DNA from: Scatophagus argus
Taxonomy: Eukaryota; Chordata; Actinopteri; Scatophagidae
DNA: 64,000 nucleotides
Assembly: GCF_020382885.2 (NCBI RefSeq)
Contig: NC_058514.1
Location: forward strand, 15,300,249 to 15,364,248
Direction of reading: 5' to 3'
Part shown: positions 15,691 through 33,300 of the stretch, piece by piece
How the letters are laid out: the number at the start of each line of letters is the position of its first letter
Numbering within the stretch: the stretch's first letter is position 1
The notes under the pieces: generated by a model
Database searches by the model: none
Seen by the model: only the letters and a program-made list of their open reading frames with translations
What the model was told of the DNA's origin: nothing
Made by a program: the position numbers and the translations under genes

Positions 15691-17813
15691 CAGGACACAC
15701 ATCCATACACACATCTTATTTTTATGTTTAATGAAGTTACATTTGGTTTTCACATCAGGGGCCTCAAAACACAGGACTAGTTACTCATAAAATGTGGAAA
15801 TGATCTGATCTCTTTTTTTGGTGGACTTGACATTGAGTGATCGTCCTGCTGGTTATGTAGGGGTACTGCAGTTTTGGACACATGCGTCCAAAGCTTTATG
15901 AACAGTGTGATATCATCAGTCAAACTGTGAGGAATGAGCAGACCAACAGTCATTATTTTTTGGACACACTGCATCAATTTTGCGTTTGAAGTTAGACCGT
16001 TTCTTTGTAAAGTCATCAGCTTTTCTGCTCCAGCTCGGCTCTCAAGCTGCGTGTTTGGCTTTGCTTTCACGTTACAGTCCACTGAATAAGACGTGTCGTC
16101 TGGCTTCTGCCTCCTCTGCCGTCCATGTGATCTCAGCCCTCATTTGTGTTATGAGGTGAAATCACAAGGCAGGTGCAAGTTGATTTAAGATTCATAGATC
16201 ACATGTGCTTAAATTACAAACGCACTGAAGCTGCTTATGGTTTTTTTATGCTCAGCATCTTTTCTGAATCAAATGTAAGTCAGAAATGATCTTAGAAGAC
16301 TAAGTTTTGAGACTTCAGCTTAAACCAAACCAACCAACCAAACCAAATTCAGCTTCCTGACGTCCCAAGACTTGTGATGTCAGAAAGCTGAATTTGGTTT
16401 CTCTTGATTTAATGGGCATTTTGTGCTTGAGAGACTTTGCTTATTAACCATTTGACTTCACTGCGAGACTGAACTGATGGGACTGAAGTGATGTGTGGGT
16501 AAAGTAACATCACAGCAACGTCTCATGAGATGTATGAGGTCGTTTTTGACGGCCTAATTTCACACGCAGGCTTCATCTCGTTGTTTGCGTTACTGAGCAA
16601 ATACAGACAGCAAATTTCCACAGACGCGTGTCAGTCACGTTAGCCTCCGCTGTCAGCTTCGTGATTATCGTCTGAATATGGGAGGAAGAGACGGTCAGAG
16701 CTCAAACAATATGAAACCCATCCTAACTGCGGAGACACCTGACGCTGCAGAGTGTCTTGTAGCTGAAAGGTTGCAGTTTGACCCTCGTGTCGAGTCACAA
16801 TGCCCTTGTGTAAAACACTCAACCGTTTCTTCCTCACTCGCTGTCAGATATTTTCAGTCGCAGGTTTTTTCTGCTCTGGAAAGCAGTCTGTCTGCAGTCC
16901 AGCAGCAGCAGCTGTGGGGGCACAGAAGTAAAGTCGTTATTTCATACACTCTTCATTTTTATTCTTTGTTTTTGTGCTTTGTACCTTTTAAAACTCATCA
17001 ATTTTTGATTGATTTGATTTTGAATGATTTCAAAATCATTGGGTGTGCTGAAGGTCATTTCCAAACACGTTTGTCCTTAAAATCTGTGAGGAATAAATAC
17101 TATGTGCATATACTTAAACCTTAAATCACATTTTCTTAAATATGAGAAATGGGAGCAGAAACAACAGTGTTGCTTTTGTATTTTTCATGGGTGTAGTTAA
17201 GTCCAGCGGGTCCCAGACGAGGGGTCGGTCCCACCAGAGGGTCATCAGATACCTCTGAGAGCTGAGGCAACTGAGGGGGGGCATTTTGATACAAGTTCAT
17301 ATTTAATCTTCCTAATCTTTGATTGTTTTGTCAAGGATTGGATGATTTTACCTCTTGCTGCTGTGATGTGAGCAGTTTAAAGGGGAAAAAAAAATCATTA
17401 GAAACTAAAGTACAATGTTTGACTCTACAATGCAGTGGAATAGGTTTTTTTTGGTGTAATCTGGTATTTCTGACTTCCCAGTGACATGTGGGCAGTTGGT
17501 GGACATTTTGCACTGAACAGAAACTCATGAAATGTCATAAAAAATAAAAAACATGTCTTTCAAGCATACAGTACACACTGTACATAGTGTTTCATGGAGA
17601 CATAAAGCTGATTCTACCTGCGGAATGTTAGAACGTGTGACTGTCAAAGACTTTAGAACTCTGTGATGTCACAAAGGCCTGCAGGGTTCAGATCAGTCCG
17701 TTCTGCGGTTCTGCTCTCACTTTGTTCGAGTGAGTTTCAGCACGAGGACAAACCTTTCAGACATTTCAGTTTCGACACGGTGAACGAGACACGGAGAAAC
17801 ACCAAGCAACAAG
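15691..17813 (+). other. Unit 2 upstream spacer and 5' flank of gene 3
   Basis: Near-identical to 4721-6842, including the hairpin (16341-16399) and the likely promoter and leader of the kinase gene. No independent gene is supported; open frames here change by indels between the two copies. Confidence 0.5.
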
Positions 17814-22064
<4,251 letters not shown>

Positions 22065-22174
22065 CATGTCCAAAGAGTCACAGCGTGACGAAAAGTAGGT
22101 ATTACATCACAACCCCGTTTTCATTAGATTGTACTCTTGGAGCAAAAGATTTAAACAACATTTGATCTGTGCAG

Positions 22175-22762
22175 AAACCCAGACTGCTCATCTCCAGACA
22201 TGCCGAGGAAGAGGAAAAGGAAACAGAAGAACCTGGATGGACCATAGACAGTTTGCCAGCACTCACACTTGAGATTAATTTGTTTTAAATCAGTTTAGCC
22301 GAAATTGTTATGTGATATGAACATAAGATGCAACAAGCAATCAATTCTGTCTCTTTTTCTGTGAGTACATATGTCCAACAGATGGGAAAATACTGCGATA
22401 CTCTGAGGACACTCCAGCAGCATCTCTAAAGAAGTCCAGACTGCTCATCTCCAGACACGACGAGGAAGAGGAAAAGGAAACAGAAGAACCTGGATGGAAC
22501 ATAGACAGTTTGCCAGCACTCACACTTGAGATTAATTTGTTTTAAATCAGTTTAGCCGAAATTGTTATGTGATATGAACATAAGATGCAACAAGCAATCA
22601 ATTCTGTCTCTTTATCTTTGAGTACATATGTCCAACAGATGGGAAAATACTGCGATACTCTGAGGACACTCCAGCAGCATCTCTAAAGAAGTCCAGACTG
22701 CAGCTCCACATAGTGGAAGAGGATGAAGATGAGCTGGGATGCAGGTGGACAAACACATACAG
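22175..22762 (+). other. Gene 3 terminal exon 14 and alternative 3' exons
   Basis: Counterparts of gene 2's last exon (22175-22247), the acidic-tail exon (22382-22545) and the internal candidate (22639-22762), with the same 257-bp tandem duplication. With gene 3's extra A, exon 12 no longer joins the acidic exon in frame but can join exon 14 directly. Confidence 0.45.
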
Positions 22763-25700
22763 GTAGGCTCATCTATGGCAACTCACTCTCAGGATCGGCT
22801 GATTCTCAATCAGTTCACTTCTTAGTGTCTTTAGGTGTTTCATCATTAGCAAGAATTTATTTACATTTATTTATCATTAGCAAGAACTTAGCAAGATGAA
22901 TTGACCCTGAACACTCACAGACAGCTTGACTCATTAAGCTCAGTTTTACTCAGTATGAGGCGCACTGATGTATAACATCTTCTGTGGTCCTGGAGGACAT
23001 TTTCCAAACTTTTATGAAATAACCCTGGTGATTGTGTCAGGGTTTTTTCTTCTTTGACATGAGGCTTAAAAGTTATTCATGGTAAGCTTGATGTAGAGAT
23101 TGAGAGAAGTTGGCAATTGAAGGGATGGAGGGTCTAAATGAGGATGCCACCAGGCCGCATTATGGAAATTACTTCTTCGGGCACCCACCAAGATGGATAT
23201 TAAGTGTTTTTAATTATTGGCAGCAGGGCACAACTCCCCTGCTGCTATTACAGGCTGCCTTCAGTCCTAATAAAGGCCTGTAGCAAACACCACAGCCTGC
23301 TGATGTCCACCTCCCGTAATAATCATCTTCAAATGGAGCAGGTTGTAGCTTAAAATAGTGGAGTTAATGGTTTAAAATTTGACACAAACAGTGACAAGTT
23401 TTCCTGACTAAACATCATATTTTATTAGCTCATACCAGACAAGTGTAAGTATAAGGCAGATGCTGCTGTGAGGTTTTCAGATTGCCGCTGTCGTATGTTG
23501 GATAACGATGATGTGAAGATGTTGAAAGAGAGCTGCGCTGTCTTGCTTGCATAAAAAGGTTTATTACAAAGCAGTCCAGCATCAATTACATGCATGTGAG
23601 TGGATTCAGGCCAATACAACCACACTCCTGAATCATCTCTAACCCTCTGCTTTTATAGGTTGGTTGTTTACAAGAAAAGGGGAGCATTCATCTAGACATG
23701 GACCCTTCCAATAAACAAAGAGAAGGGGAAGAGAGACCTCCTTCCTATATCACACATACCTTTGAAACTTGGGAGGCCTATCTAAACATGGGCTTTGAAC
23801 ATATAAAGGGCCTCAGAAAAAACATCATTCTAGTCTCCAAAATCCCTACTACACTGCTGCTTTTTCACATTGGTGCCTCTTTACAGTAATCATGTTTGTC
23901 TCTGCATGATCCCAGGCCATCGCTGTAACATCAGCCGCTCTTCACCTGAGAGCTACGCGAAGGAAGGACCAGAAATGGACTGCAGGGAAGCACAGAAGAA
24001 GGAGCAACGAACACCGGGAGATAAACGGTAACGCCTGCATTGACTTAATTAGCAGCACCAGGCTTGTCTTTTTGGCCCATCGACACTAAACAGTCCCTGG
24101 AAGGGGGTTTCCTCTTGTGCGAGCCTTCCCAAGGTTTCTTCCAGACTCTCCCGTTAAAGGGGTCAGTTTGGGAGTTTTTCCTTGCCCGCTTGAGGGAGGT
24201 GTCGTAATCACGTGGGCTTGAGATTAATATTACTTGATAGTTTCCGGCCTGGTGTTTTAACAGCATTTAATTTTACCTGTTACCACACAGCTCATAAATA
24301 AGATAGAAGACTGTAGTGTATAATCTAGTTCAGGGCAGCACGGTGGTGCAGTGGTTAGCGCAGTCACCTCACAGCAAGGCCAGGGTCTTCCTGTGAAGGC
24401 CCGGGACTTCCTGTGAGGAGTTTGCATGTTCTCCCCGTGTCTGCGTGGGTTTCCTCTGGGTGCTCCAGCTTCCTCCCACAGTCCAAAGACATGCAGGTTA
24501 ATTGGTGACTCTAAATTGCCCCTTGAACAACCATGCAACAGATAGGTGGTGACAGATAATGCATTATTGTAAAGTATAGCGTGCAGGCGTTACTTTTAGA
24601 CATATTCATAATTCATAATTTCTGATAAATCTGACAACAAATTAAAAAGAAATGATTAAAATGGATGTAAGACTGTCAGTTTCAGGAATGTTCTGCATTT
24701 TAAGTAGTAAAATAAGAAGTGTTGTCCCAATGATTGCAAAGAGGTTTTATTCTTGAACAAAGTGTCTAATGTGTGAAACACTCACTTGAAGCTGAACCTG
24801 TAGATGGCTTCCAGAGCTGTGCATCGACAACGCAGCTTAACATCCATCGACTTCAGGTTTAATTAGCATGAGTAATACAGGCTTTTCAGCCTTTTCACAA
24901 TAAATTTACTTCAAAATGGATTCATCAGGGTTTTCAGAAATTTCATAATTCCTGTTCATAGTATTTACATTATTTAGAAGTTGGGAGCTGATAATTAAAA
25001 TTATTTTCTGTATGATTTTAAAATGGCATAAAATGTGTAATGGCATAACACGTGGCATGTGCAGCACCGTTTTTCAAAAAAAATCCTCCTCCTCCTCAGG
25101 GGATTTTGCATGAAGAAGACTAATGTGACCTTGTTTGGCCATCTCACACTGTTGATACCTCAAATTTCCTCTGGCTGGACACCTTTTGGACAGAAGGACT
25201 GTGGATTTTGTCTCATTTCTTACACTGGTGCTGCACTGGGAAGGGTGTGCTTTGCAGCCAGTGCGGAGAAGAAGAACGACTACAGGACCCAGTAGCTCTG
25301 CCAAAGTACATACGGGCATGTTAATGTTGTGCCAAGATAGCCTTGAGAATATCTGAACTTATCCTTTAACACTAAACAAGGGTACAACATAATATAGCAT
25401 CTCATTTCTATGTGTAGCCAACAACATTCCTCTGAAGTGAGCTCCAAGGCCTGATTCTCTTCTCGGTACCATGTGTTTGTTATGGACCGAACTAATTAAA
25501 ATAGGTACAAGGTAGTCTGTATGTATGTATAGAGATGTAGGCCATAAAATGACCCCAGGCCTGCTGTTGCACACTCACAGACAGGCTGTAATGTGTTCAT
25601 TCTAGATGTTAGAAGTGTAATGATGGAACAACAACAACAGCAATTTGATTCATGCGTCGGTCGCTCTGTTCTGATGCTATAAAGAGGTCTTAATTGCATG

Positions 25701-26106
25701 ATTCTTGTGTAGTTGCTAACATAAACTGGCAAACTCTGATTTAGCTGCTCTAATGTTTTCTTTCACACCTTATTTGTTCTGATGCACAAATAAGGTAAGT
25801 GAGCCAACCAAAAGGCCGCATTAATACAAAAATAAAGACGGTAAAACCACTTCACTGTCAGAATAATGGACCCAGTCATTGATCATGAAACAGATCACAG
25901 ATCAGATCACTTTTTGTTTTTTTTATTCCTTTTGCATTTGTTGTGAAAAATAATGAAATTGCTTTTGTAGGCAGCCATTTCTGCCCCATGAGCTCTGTGT
26001 GTGTGTGTGTGTGTGACACACTTCCCCAGAATGTTTCATAATTAACATGACACACACATACATATCAGTGTGGCTCATGCATCAACAGATCAAGCTTCTT
26101 CCTATG
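22763..26106 (+). other. Unit 2 downstream spacer
   Basis: Near-identical to 11807-15141, including the LINE 3'-UTR-like fragment (24094-24203), the SINE-like repeat (24333-24526), the exon-like interval beginning at 23916 and a GT run at 25996-26014. No gene recognised. Confidence 0.5.
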
Positions 26107-26684
26107 CAGGGACGTGCAGAGACCTCTGGTGGGGCAGGGGCTCAGTTTATAAAAAAGGGCACAAAACATTTCAAGCAATTGAACTTTATTTAAAACTGAA
26201 TTTCAATAACAACTTAATTTCTCGATGAGGTTGCTCTACATTACACAACCCAACGCAAAAAACAGCCCTAAACAATGTATTAACTTGTCCTTTCACGAAT
26301 CATACAACATGAATGGTCAGAAAAGGAATGAACACTGATTCACTGCGACCTTACCACGCGCCTCTCCTTCTTGCATCGTCTCACTTGATGGCCGCGTGCA
26401 CACGCTTTCGATGGGTTCGCTGACCATGTGACGTCATGAATCGTGGCTGCAAGGTATTTAGGTGTAAAACGTTTTTCCCCCCAAATGTATAACTTCGCAT
26501 ATGATTTAGGAGACATTGTGGAGAACTTAGCTGTTGGAACTCATTTATTTATTAAAAAAATAATAATAATAAAAAAAAAAACAAACAAAAAAAAAACAGC
26601 CCTGTCAAAAGGGCACTTTGAATGTCCATCAGGAAAAGGGCAGGTGCCTGAGCCCCTGTAGCCCCCCTTATCTGCACGTGCCTG
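26107..26684 (+). mobile_element. hAT-like MITE, copy 3 (complete)
   Basis: Both termini are present (CAGGGACGTGCAGA ... TCTGCACGTGCCTG), with TGACGTCA at 26429-26436 and a longer A-rich internal tract than copy 1. The left flank is TTCCTATG, as at copy 2; the right flank is CTCCACTC, as at the left of copy 1. It closes the duplicated array. Confidence 0.75.
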
Positions 26685-26692
26685 CTCCACTC
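26685..26692 (+). repeat. Right 8-bp target-site duplication (CTCCACTC)
   Basis: Exact copy of 3694-3701, abutting the right MITE terminus. Together they mark the ends of the composite block. Confidence 0.75.
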
Positions 26693-27147
26693 GGTTGTCC
26701 ATGCAAACACACAAAAATGATGGAAGTAGTTGTGTGAAGACGGAAACTGAAAGAGGTAATTCAAATCCTACATGTCAAAATCAGAGAGGCACTTTGTTTT
26801 AAGCATACTGAGTTATGGTGAGACTATGTAACATTTGCTTTACAGTAGTCATTCTGGCCAAAACCAGTGGCAATCATAAAATGACGATACAGGACAAAAC
26901 AGCATAAAAGTAGCATAAAAAGAGAGAAGTCAACAATTAAAATACTCAGTAATGTCATTAGCACAGCAATATCCGTCCAATATTTGCTAACATTAACTAA
27001 CAGCTATATAAGCTATATAAGCCACTGGTCAAACACTGAGCAAGAACCCCACAGTAGTGAAGGGTTTTATTTCTTATGAATTTGCCTTTTCATTTGCAAG
27101 AGGAAAAATGTGTTGTTCTTTGAAAAGTTACATAGTCTCACTTTAGA
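26693..27147. other. Unannotated right flank of the composite block
   Basis: AT-rich single-copy-looking sequence with no exon or repeat that I recognise. It should be what followed gene 1 before the block arrived. Confidence 0.4.
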
Positions 27148-27240
27148 GGGCAGCACAGTGGATCAGTGGTTAGTACTGACAGCCACCGCGTGTTTGTGCT
27201 GTGTCAGCATAGGTTTTCTCCGGTCACTCCGGTTTTCAGA
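27148..27240 (+). mobile_element. SINE-like fragment
   Basis: GGGCAGCACAGTGGATCAGTGG and a later GTTTTCTCCGGTCACTCCGG block resemble the repeat at 13369-13563, with an internal deletion. Degenerate. Confidence 0.5.
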
Positions 27241-27269
27241 CTTCTTATCCAGTTTAGTGCTCAGTACAG

Positions 27270-27440
27270 ATCATTATAGTCAGCTCATTATCATTATTAG
27301 AGCCATTATTAGATCATTATCAGTCATTATAGTGGGTGACTTTAACATTCAAATGGATGTTGACTCTGACGGTCTTAAGTCAGCCTTTAACTCACTGTTA
27401 GATTCTGTGTCTGAGCTACAGCTACAGCTTCTCTATCTCC
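27270..27440 (+). pseudogene. L2-like LINE endonuclease fragment
   Basis: One frame reads IIVGDFNIQMDVDSDGLKSAFNSLL, carrying the GDFNI signature of APE-type LINE endonucleases. Only a short piece survives, preceded by an ATTAT-rich stretch. It belongs to the same broken LINE group as 27541-30372. Confidence 0.65.
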
Positions 27441-27540
27441 CTCTCGCTATCCTGCTCTCTCCTGCTTGGTGTGTCACATGTTTAGCTATTCCTCTGCCTC
27501 CTTTAGTGAAAATGGTAAATGGAATAAATGTAGTTTACTT

Positions 27541-28033
27541 GTAGCGCTGGAGGCGAGGCTTAGTGAATTAGAAACGTGGCTCCGCACCATGAAAACAAAG
27601 TCTTTGGCTACTGTTGTTAGTCAGCCCCCATTAGCCGGTGCGGACCGATCTAGTGTAGCTCGTAGCCTGCCCCCGGTAGCTCCCGAGCAGCTGGGAAACC
27701 AGGGAGGCTGGGTGACTGTACGGAGGAAGCATAGTCCTAAGCACAAGCCCACGGTTCACCCCCAACCAGTTCACGTTTCCAACAAGTTCTCCCCACTCAG
27801 CGACACACCCGCTGAGAAACCAACTCTGGTGATTGGCAGCTCTGTAGTCAGAAACGTGAAGTTAGCGACACCAGCGACCATAGTCAAATGCATTCCTGGG
27901 GCCGACGGGTGACATTGAGTCTTATCTAAACCTGCTGGCTAAGGATAAGCGTAAATACAGTAAAATAGTAATACATGTCGGCGGTAATGACACCCGACCC
28001 GAAGAAGAGGAGTTGTACACAATAATCTTATAA
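27541..28033 (+). pseudogene. L2-like LINE ORF1 remnant (esterase-like)
   Basis: The translation includes [20 protein letters not shown], with a GSS motif, and, after a frameshift near 27908, [16 protein letters not shown] and [12 protein letters not shown], with a GND motif. These blocks are typical of the SGNH/GDSL-type esterase in ORF1 of fish L2/CR1 retrotransposons. The frameshift (stop at 27910-27912) and missing 3' part make it non-functional. It lies directly before the endonuclease remnant, as expected for ORF1-ORF2 order. Confidence 0.65.
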
Positions 28034-28470
28034 AGACAAACACCAACACCTCCACAGCTACAACAAATAGGAGAATTAAATGTGGACTGTTAAATGTTAG
28101 ATTTCTCTCATCTAAAGCTGTACTAGTGAATGAGTTAATATTGGACTATATATAGATTTATTTTGTTTAACTGAAACCTGGCTTCGCCCAGAAGAATATG
28201 TCAGCTTAAATGAATCCACTCTCCCCAGTCATATTAATACTCACATTCCTCGAGACACCGGCCGAGGAGGTGGAGTTGCAGCCATTTTTGACCCAAACCT
28301 ATCATTCAATCCAAAGCCCAGAGTCAACTACCATTCATTTGAAAGCCTTATTCTTAGTCTCTCACACCCTACCTGGAAAACAGTACAACTAATTTTTATT
28401 GCTGTAGTGTACCGCACTCCTGGCTTATAGTTCCTATCAAATCTCATCCTGAAAACTAATAAAGTAATTG
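28034..28470 (+). pseudogene. L2-like LINE ORF2, endonuclease N-terminal part
   Basis: Frames read LNVRFLSSKAVLVNELILDY, LTETWLRPEEYVSLNES, RDTGRGGGVAAIFDPNLS and VVYRTPG, the N-terminal half of an APE-type endonuclease. At least one stop interrupts it (TAG near 28154). The coding match ends near 28470, where 3'-end LINE sequence begins. Confidence 0.65.
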
Positions 28471-28874
28471 TTATGGGTGGACATCCTCTCTACATTTAAG
28501 AGTAGACTAAAAACTTTCCTGTTTGATAAAGCTTATAGTTAGGGCTGGCGTAGGCCGGCCCCTAGTTATGCTGCTATAGACTTAGACTGCCGGGGGTCCT
28601 CCCGTGACACACTGAGCTCTTTCTTCCTCTCCCTCTCCTTCTGCACACATCTATGTCCCATTAATGCATATTACTAACTCAACTTCTTCCCTGGAGTCCT
28701 TGTGCTTTATTACTGTTACTAATACTGCTATCATAATCACCATAGTACCTCCTGTATACTCTATTATCATTATCTACAGTTCCAATATTTCTAATATTAT
28801 TACTGCTGCTATGCATCTCTGCTTGTGTGCTCCTTCTTTCACGCTCCCCCCTCTCTGTCTCTCTCCTTGTCTGC

Positions 28875-28939
<65 letters not shown>

Positions 28940-29180
28940 ACCGGTCAAGGCAGATGGCCGCCCATCTTGAGCCGGGGTCTGCTCCGAGGTTTCTGCCTTC
29001 TAAAAGGCAGTTTTTCCTCGCCACTGTCGCCAAGTGCTTGCTCAAGGGGGAATGTTGGGTTCTCTGTATTACAATTTAATTAAAGCGTTTGGTCTAGGCC
29101 TGTTCTAATTGGAAAGTGTCATGAGATGACTTTTGTTGTGAACTGGCACTATATAAATAAACTGAATTGAACTGAAATTG
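28471..29180 (+). mobile_element. 5'-truncated L2-like LINE 3' end, nested
   Basis: It begins with the last ORF2 codons (STFKSRLKTFLFDKAYS then stop), followed by a 3' UTR with a (TC)n run at 28878-28933. It ends in CTATATAAATAAACTGAATTG, a typical L2-type 3' tail. It sits between the two halves of an endonuclease, which implies a nested insertion or a rearrangement. Confidence 0.65.
28878..28933 (+). repeat. (TC)n microsatellite
   Basis: About 28 TC units within the LINE 3' UTR. Confidence 0.95.
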
Positions 29181-29184
29181 AAAT

Positions 29185-30372
29185 TGGTTTCCTTCAGACA
29201 GTAAATTAACCAACACACTGTCATAATCACACCCTGGATCTGGTTCTCACCTATGGCCTAGAAACTAAGAACCTGTTAGTTGTCCCTCAAAACCCTCTCC
29301 TTTCAGACCGTTCCCTTCTAACTTTTGAGCTAACTCTTACAGACTTTACTGCACACAACAAAAAGGTCTACTATACCAGATGCCTCTCTGAGAATACTGT
29401 AGACAGATTTAGGGATACAATCCCATCACAGCTCCCTTCAGCACCATGTACCAGTACAACAGAGCTTACTGATTTAAATGTTACTCCTGCAGTAATTGAT
29501 TGCCTTGTCAACACTGCAGTCGTGTTACACACAGTTTTAGTTATGGTTGCTCCACTGAGAAAGAAGGTTAAAAATCATAGGAGGCTAGCTCCTTGGTATA
29601 ATTCAAATATACGAACACTGAAGCAAACATCAAGATGAATGGAGAGGAAGTGGGACTCCTCCAAATCAGTTGAATCCCAGAGGGTCTGGAAAGATTGTCT
29701 ATTGGCATACAAAAAGGCCCTTCGTAAAGCCAGAACAGCTTATTATTCATCATTAATAGAGCAAAACAAGAACAACCCACGTTTTCTCTTTAACACTGTA
29801 GCCAGGCTGACAAAGAGTCACAGCTCTGTTGAGCCTTGTATTCCTGCAGCTCTTAGCAGTGAAGACTTCATGAGTTTCTTCACCAATAAAATCAATAACA
29901 TTAGAGAAAAAAATCAATAAAGATCTCCCCAGAATAGCCGATATACTGCCAGAAACCTCTTTTAGTCCTACTCCATCTCTGGACAGCTTCCTGCCCATAG
30001 ACCTCCCTGAGCTGACCTCCAGCATTAACAAATCTAACCCAACTACACGTCTCTTAGACCCCATCCCAACTAAGCTCCTCAAGGGCGTCTTTCCCTTGAT
30101 TGGCCTTTCCTTCTTAGATCAGATCAACTTGTCTTTAACAACAGGTTATGTACCACAGGCGTTTAAGACTGCTGTTATCGAGCCTTTTTCACTTGACCCA
30201 GACATCTTAGCAAACTATACTCCGATATCCAACCTCCCATTTGTGTCTAAAATATTTGAAAGAGTGTTTAAATTAAACCAGCATGTGATTTTTTGTAATT
30301 CTGCCCTACTGTGCTGTGTTACACCTCGCTCACCTCAAACCATTCTATCAACATCTAGTGGTGGTCAGTAGG
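29185..30372 (+). pseudogene. L2-like LINE ORF2, endonuclease C-terminal part to RT start
   Basis: Segments read PTHCHNHTLDLVLTYGLET, RCLSENTVDRFRDTIPSQ, then after frame changes VWKDCLLAYKKALRKARTAY and LTTGYVPQAFKTAVIEP, the last leading into the reverse transcriptase domain. The catalytic RT core is absent, since the match ends near 30300. Several frameshifts occur (for example near 29638 and 29920). Dead copy. Confidence 0.65.
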
Positions 30373-33300
30373 AACTGCAGCAAAATCGACTGGTTGCTGA
30401 CGGTGTAAATGACACAAATAATAAACTTTATTTTATTCGGCACAAGTAATACATTTATTAGAGTTAACATCAAGTTGTTATCCATGAATTGAGTAAGTTA
30501 AAAAAAAACAAAATCCACAAGTAACAAACTGAGCTCTTCAAGCTTCAGTCAAGGAATGTAGAGCCAGTCGTCACCTTCTTCTCCTTATCTTGCGTTTTGC
30601 TGAAGACTCACAAATGCATTGATCCACATTTTTATAACCGATTTCAAATGGTGCTAGAAGGCTGCAGCGGGCTCTAAGCACCAGAGGAAATCAGTTATCT
30701 TTGAGTGGGGAAAGCGGAGGAGGGAAGGATGTCCTGTGATTGTCCTCCTGAGGCTCACTCACTGCCAGAGCTGTCCTCCTGTCCCCAAGAACACTGATTT
30801 CAAATGGTGCTAGACAACGGGAACACACATCTAAACCACCATGTGAAACCAGCTTCTGGGGGAAGATGTTTTAGGTGTTGGACCACAGCTGCAGCGGTGA
30901 GATGAACCGAACACACTATTGAGGGTTTTTTACTTTATTTGAGGTGGCATGCAGTTGAATCCTCACTCAACTTTGATAAAGTCATCATATGAAAAAAGTA
31001 AGCATTTCAGTATCATTTAGATGAATTCTGACTCTCCTGATAATAAACTTACCTTTATAAACAATATGATACAAAATACACATAACATTGGTAGTAAAGT
31101 TAATTCAGTTGCGCTCATTTCAACTGCACTGCGTCCATGTGTCAGTCTGTCAGTTGATGAGCTGTTGTGTCACAGGAGAAGAAACGGGTCGACGCTTCTC
31201 ATTTGGACGAAGTCTGTCTTAAACATGAATGGAGTTGTCATGGCAACACGGTGACATGGACGACTAGTGCTTGAAAATTGGCCTCCAGCAGCAGAGAGAA
31301 ATTCAAACAGAACAGACATCACAACAAACAAGGCTGACAGCAAATAACAGCTACGCCTGTGTTGGAGAAATTCACAGGAGCTGTCGTGTCAGCTACATAC
31401 TGACACACTGTGTTCTTTTAGACATTCAGAGTATAATAATGAATACTTACTTTATTCTAAACCATGTTCGGGTACTCACAGCCTCATCCTTGTTGCTACT
31501 TATCCTGCAAGGAAGAATATAGGAGAATCGCATGACAATCGGTTAAAAAAGCTCCTGTGAATAAAATGAATGTATGCGCACTCATGACTGTACTGCACAC
31601 ATCCCTGAGCTCATCCGCAGAGTTAAAGCTAAAGCTGCCTCATTGAATGGAACTGATTGTACCTGTCATGCAGGTATAAGGTGCACAGTCATGTGCATGT
31701 AACAGTGACACACCTTGCCTCGACACTCCCATTCCCACATGTGTATGAGGAAAGACGAATTTAAACCACAAAATTCTAGCCAACCGCTGCATCAAAAGTG
31801 ACTGGGGTTTCATGTTTACACTGGTCTATGCAGTGTGAGTGTAAAAGTAACAGGGATTTTTTGAGCAAAGAAGCTGATTAAAACATATAAAGAGTTAACA
31901 TAATGTTTTAGTTAAATTCATAAAAATGCAGTGCCTGTCAAGCTACAGAAAATCATCAAAGATGATGACTTTTCAGTGGAAAAAGCCTTAAAATAACTCT
32001 GATTCATCCAGTAGGATCAGGCAAATGTTGAGTACACTTGCACTGGGGGCAATTTGTACCACCCAGCTGGCAAATTCTCATCACTCGCTTTCAGATTAAA
32101 TGGCTGGTTAAAAGCAGCTGCATTGTTTTGCTGTGTTTATATCTCTGGTTCCACTGTGACACACTCTAAGAAGAGCAGCTCCAGCCACAGGCGTGCACAA
32201 ACAGTGACAATGTGTGCGTGGTGTCTTGTGTCACAGCACACAGACCTCTGTAGGCAGCCGTTTGTGGGAACTGGCGCTCAGCAATTATGTAATCGTCCAG
32301 GTCGTCAAGACAACAAGGCCACGGTAAAATGCTGCATTGTCCCAGTGGCCCTTACAGGTGTTTGAAAAGTGAGTGTCAGGTGACCTGTAATGGCAGAAGT
32401 GTTGGAGGAGGCAACAACCAGCACGTCCAGGTTAGATCGTCATTAAAGGATTTAATGACACCCTACTGTTGGCTAAGGAGAGCGGAGGCAGTGGAGGGAG
32501 CTGGACAGCATTTCAAACCAATGAAGCAGATACGACCTCACACCGAGATGCACTTAGACTCATGACAAAATATTTGGTCATGCTGTCATATGTGGTTTAA
32601 CACGCTCCCTGAACCCTGTAATTCCACTTATCGGCACAAGAGGGCAGCATCACATTTAGAAGCTCTCATGCCACCCTGTGAGATGGTTACTATGGTGATT
32701 CAACTGCTCGTGTATTCACAGAGGGGACACTCTCATCTATACTGCCCTTAGTTTATGGAGGTCAAAGGTCAGGGTCAGTTGTACAGCAGCGGCAAATAGA
32801 GGCGTGAATATAAAGTTAAGCTGTCACACACATTCTTCTGTATTAGGAAGATTTGACACGTTATGCTGTGTGTGTTCAATCAATTTTTTAAAGTTTTATA
32901 AACACAATCCACGAGTCAATAAGCAATGTTTGGAGGAATCCTAATTTTTTGCATGCATTCTGCGCCTGTGCTTTGTTTTCATGCTTGTTCCGAGTCAAGC
33001 ACCAACTCTCACATAAGTGGAGTCAAAATCTTGACAGCCCTATTTACCAGTGTAGGGTACGCTGCGTCCAGTCCAATCCAGAAATCCAACAGGAGCTCAC
33101 ACTGAATTCAGTATTCATGGATCTACTTGTTGCAACTTCAGTAAGGTTCTACTGTTTAGTAAGGTAGCGAGCACAACTGAAAAGACATGACAAATCCAAC
33201 TGTCCAACTTGTCACTTTCAGGGAAGTAGCCATGCAGCCGGCACACTGAGGTGCGTTGTTGCATTAGACACAGTCTGTCACGCAGAGTTGATTTACACAC

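Noticed and set aside
27110..27912. Two overlapping 144- and 148-codon frames as host genes
   Set aside because: The translated motifs (GDFNI; GSS and GND blocks) identify LINE endonuclease and ORF1 debris.
28679..28948. Arg-Glu-rich minus-strand frame
   Set aside because: Translation of the (TC)n microsatellite in a LINE 3' UTR.
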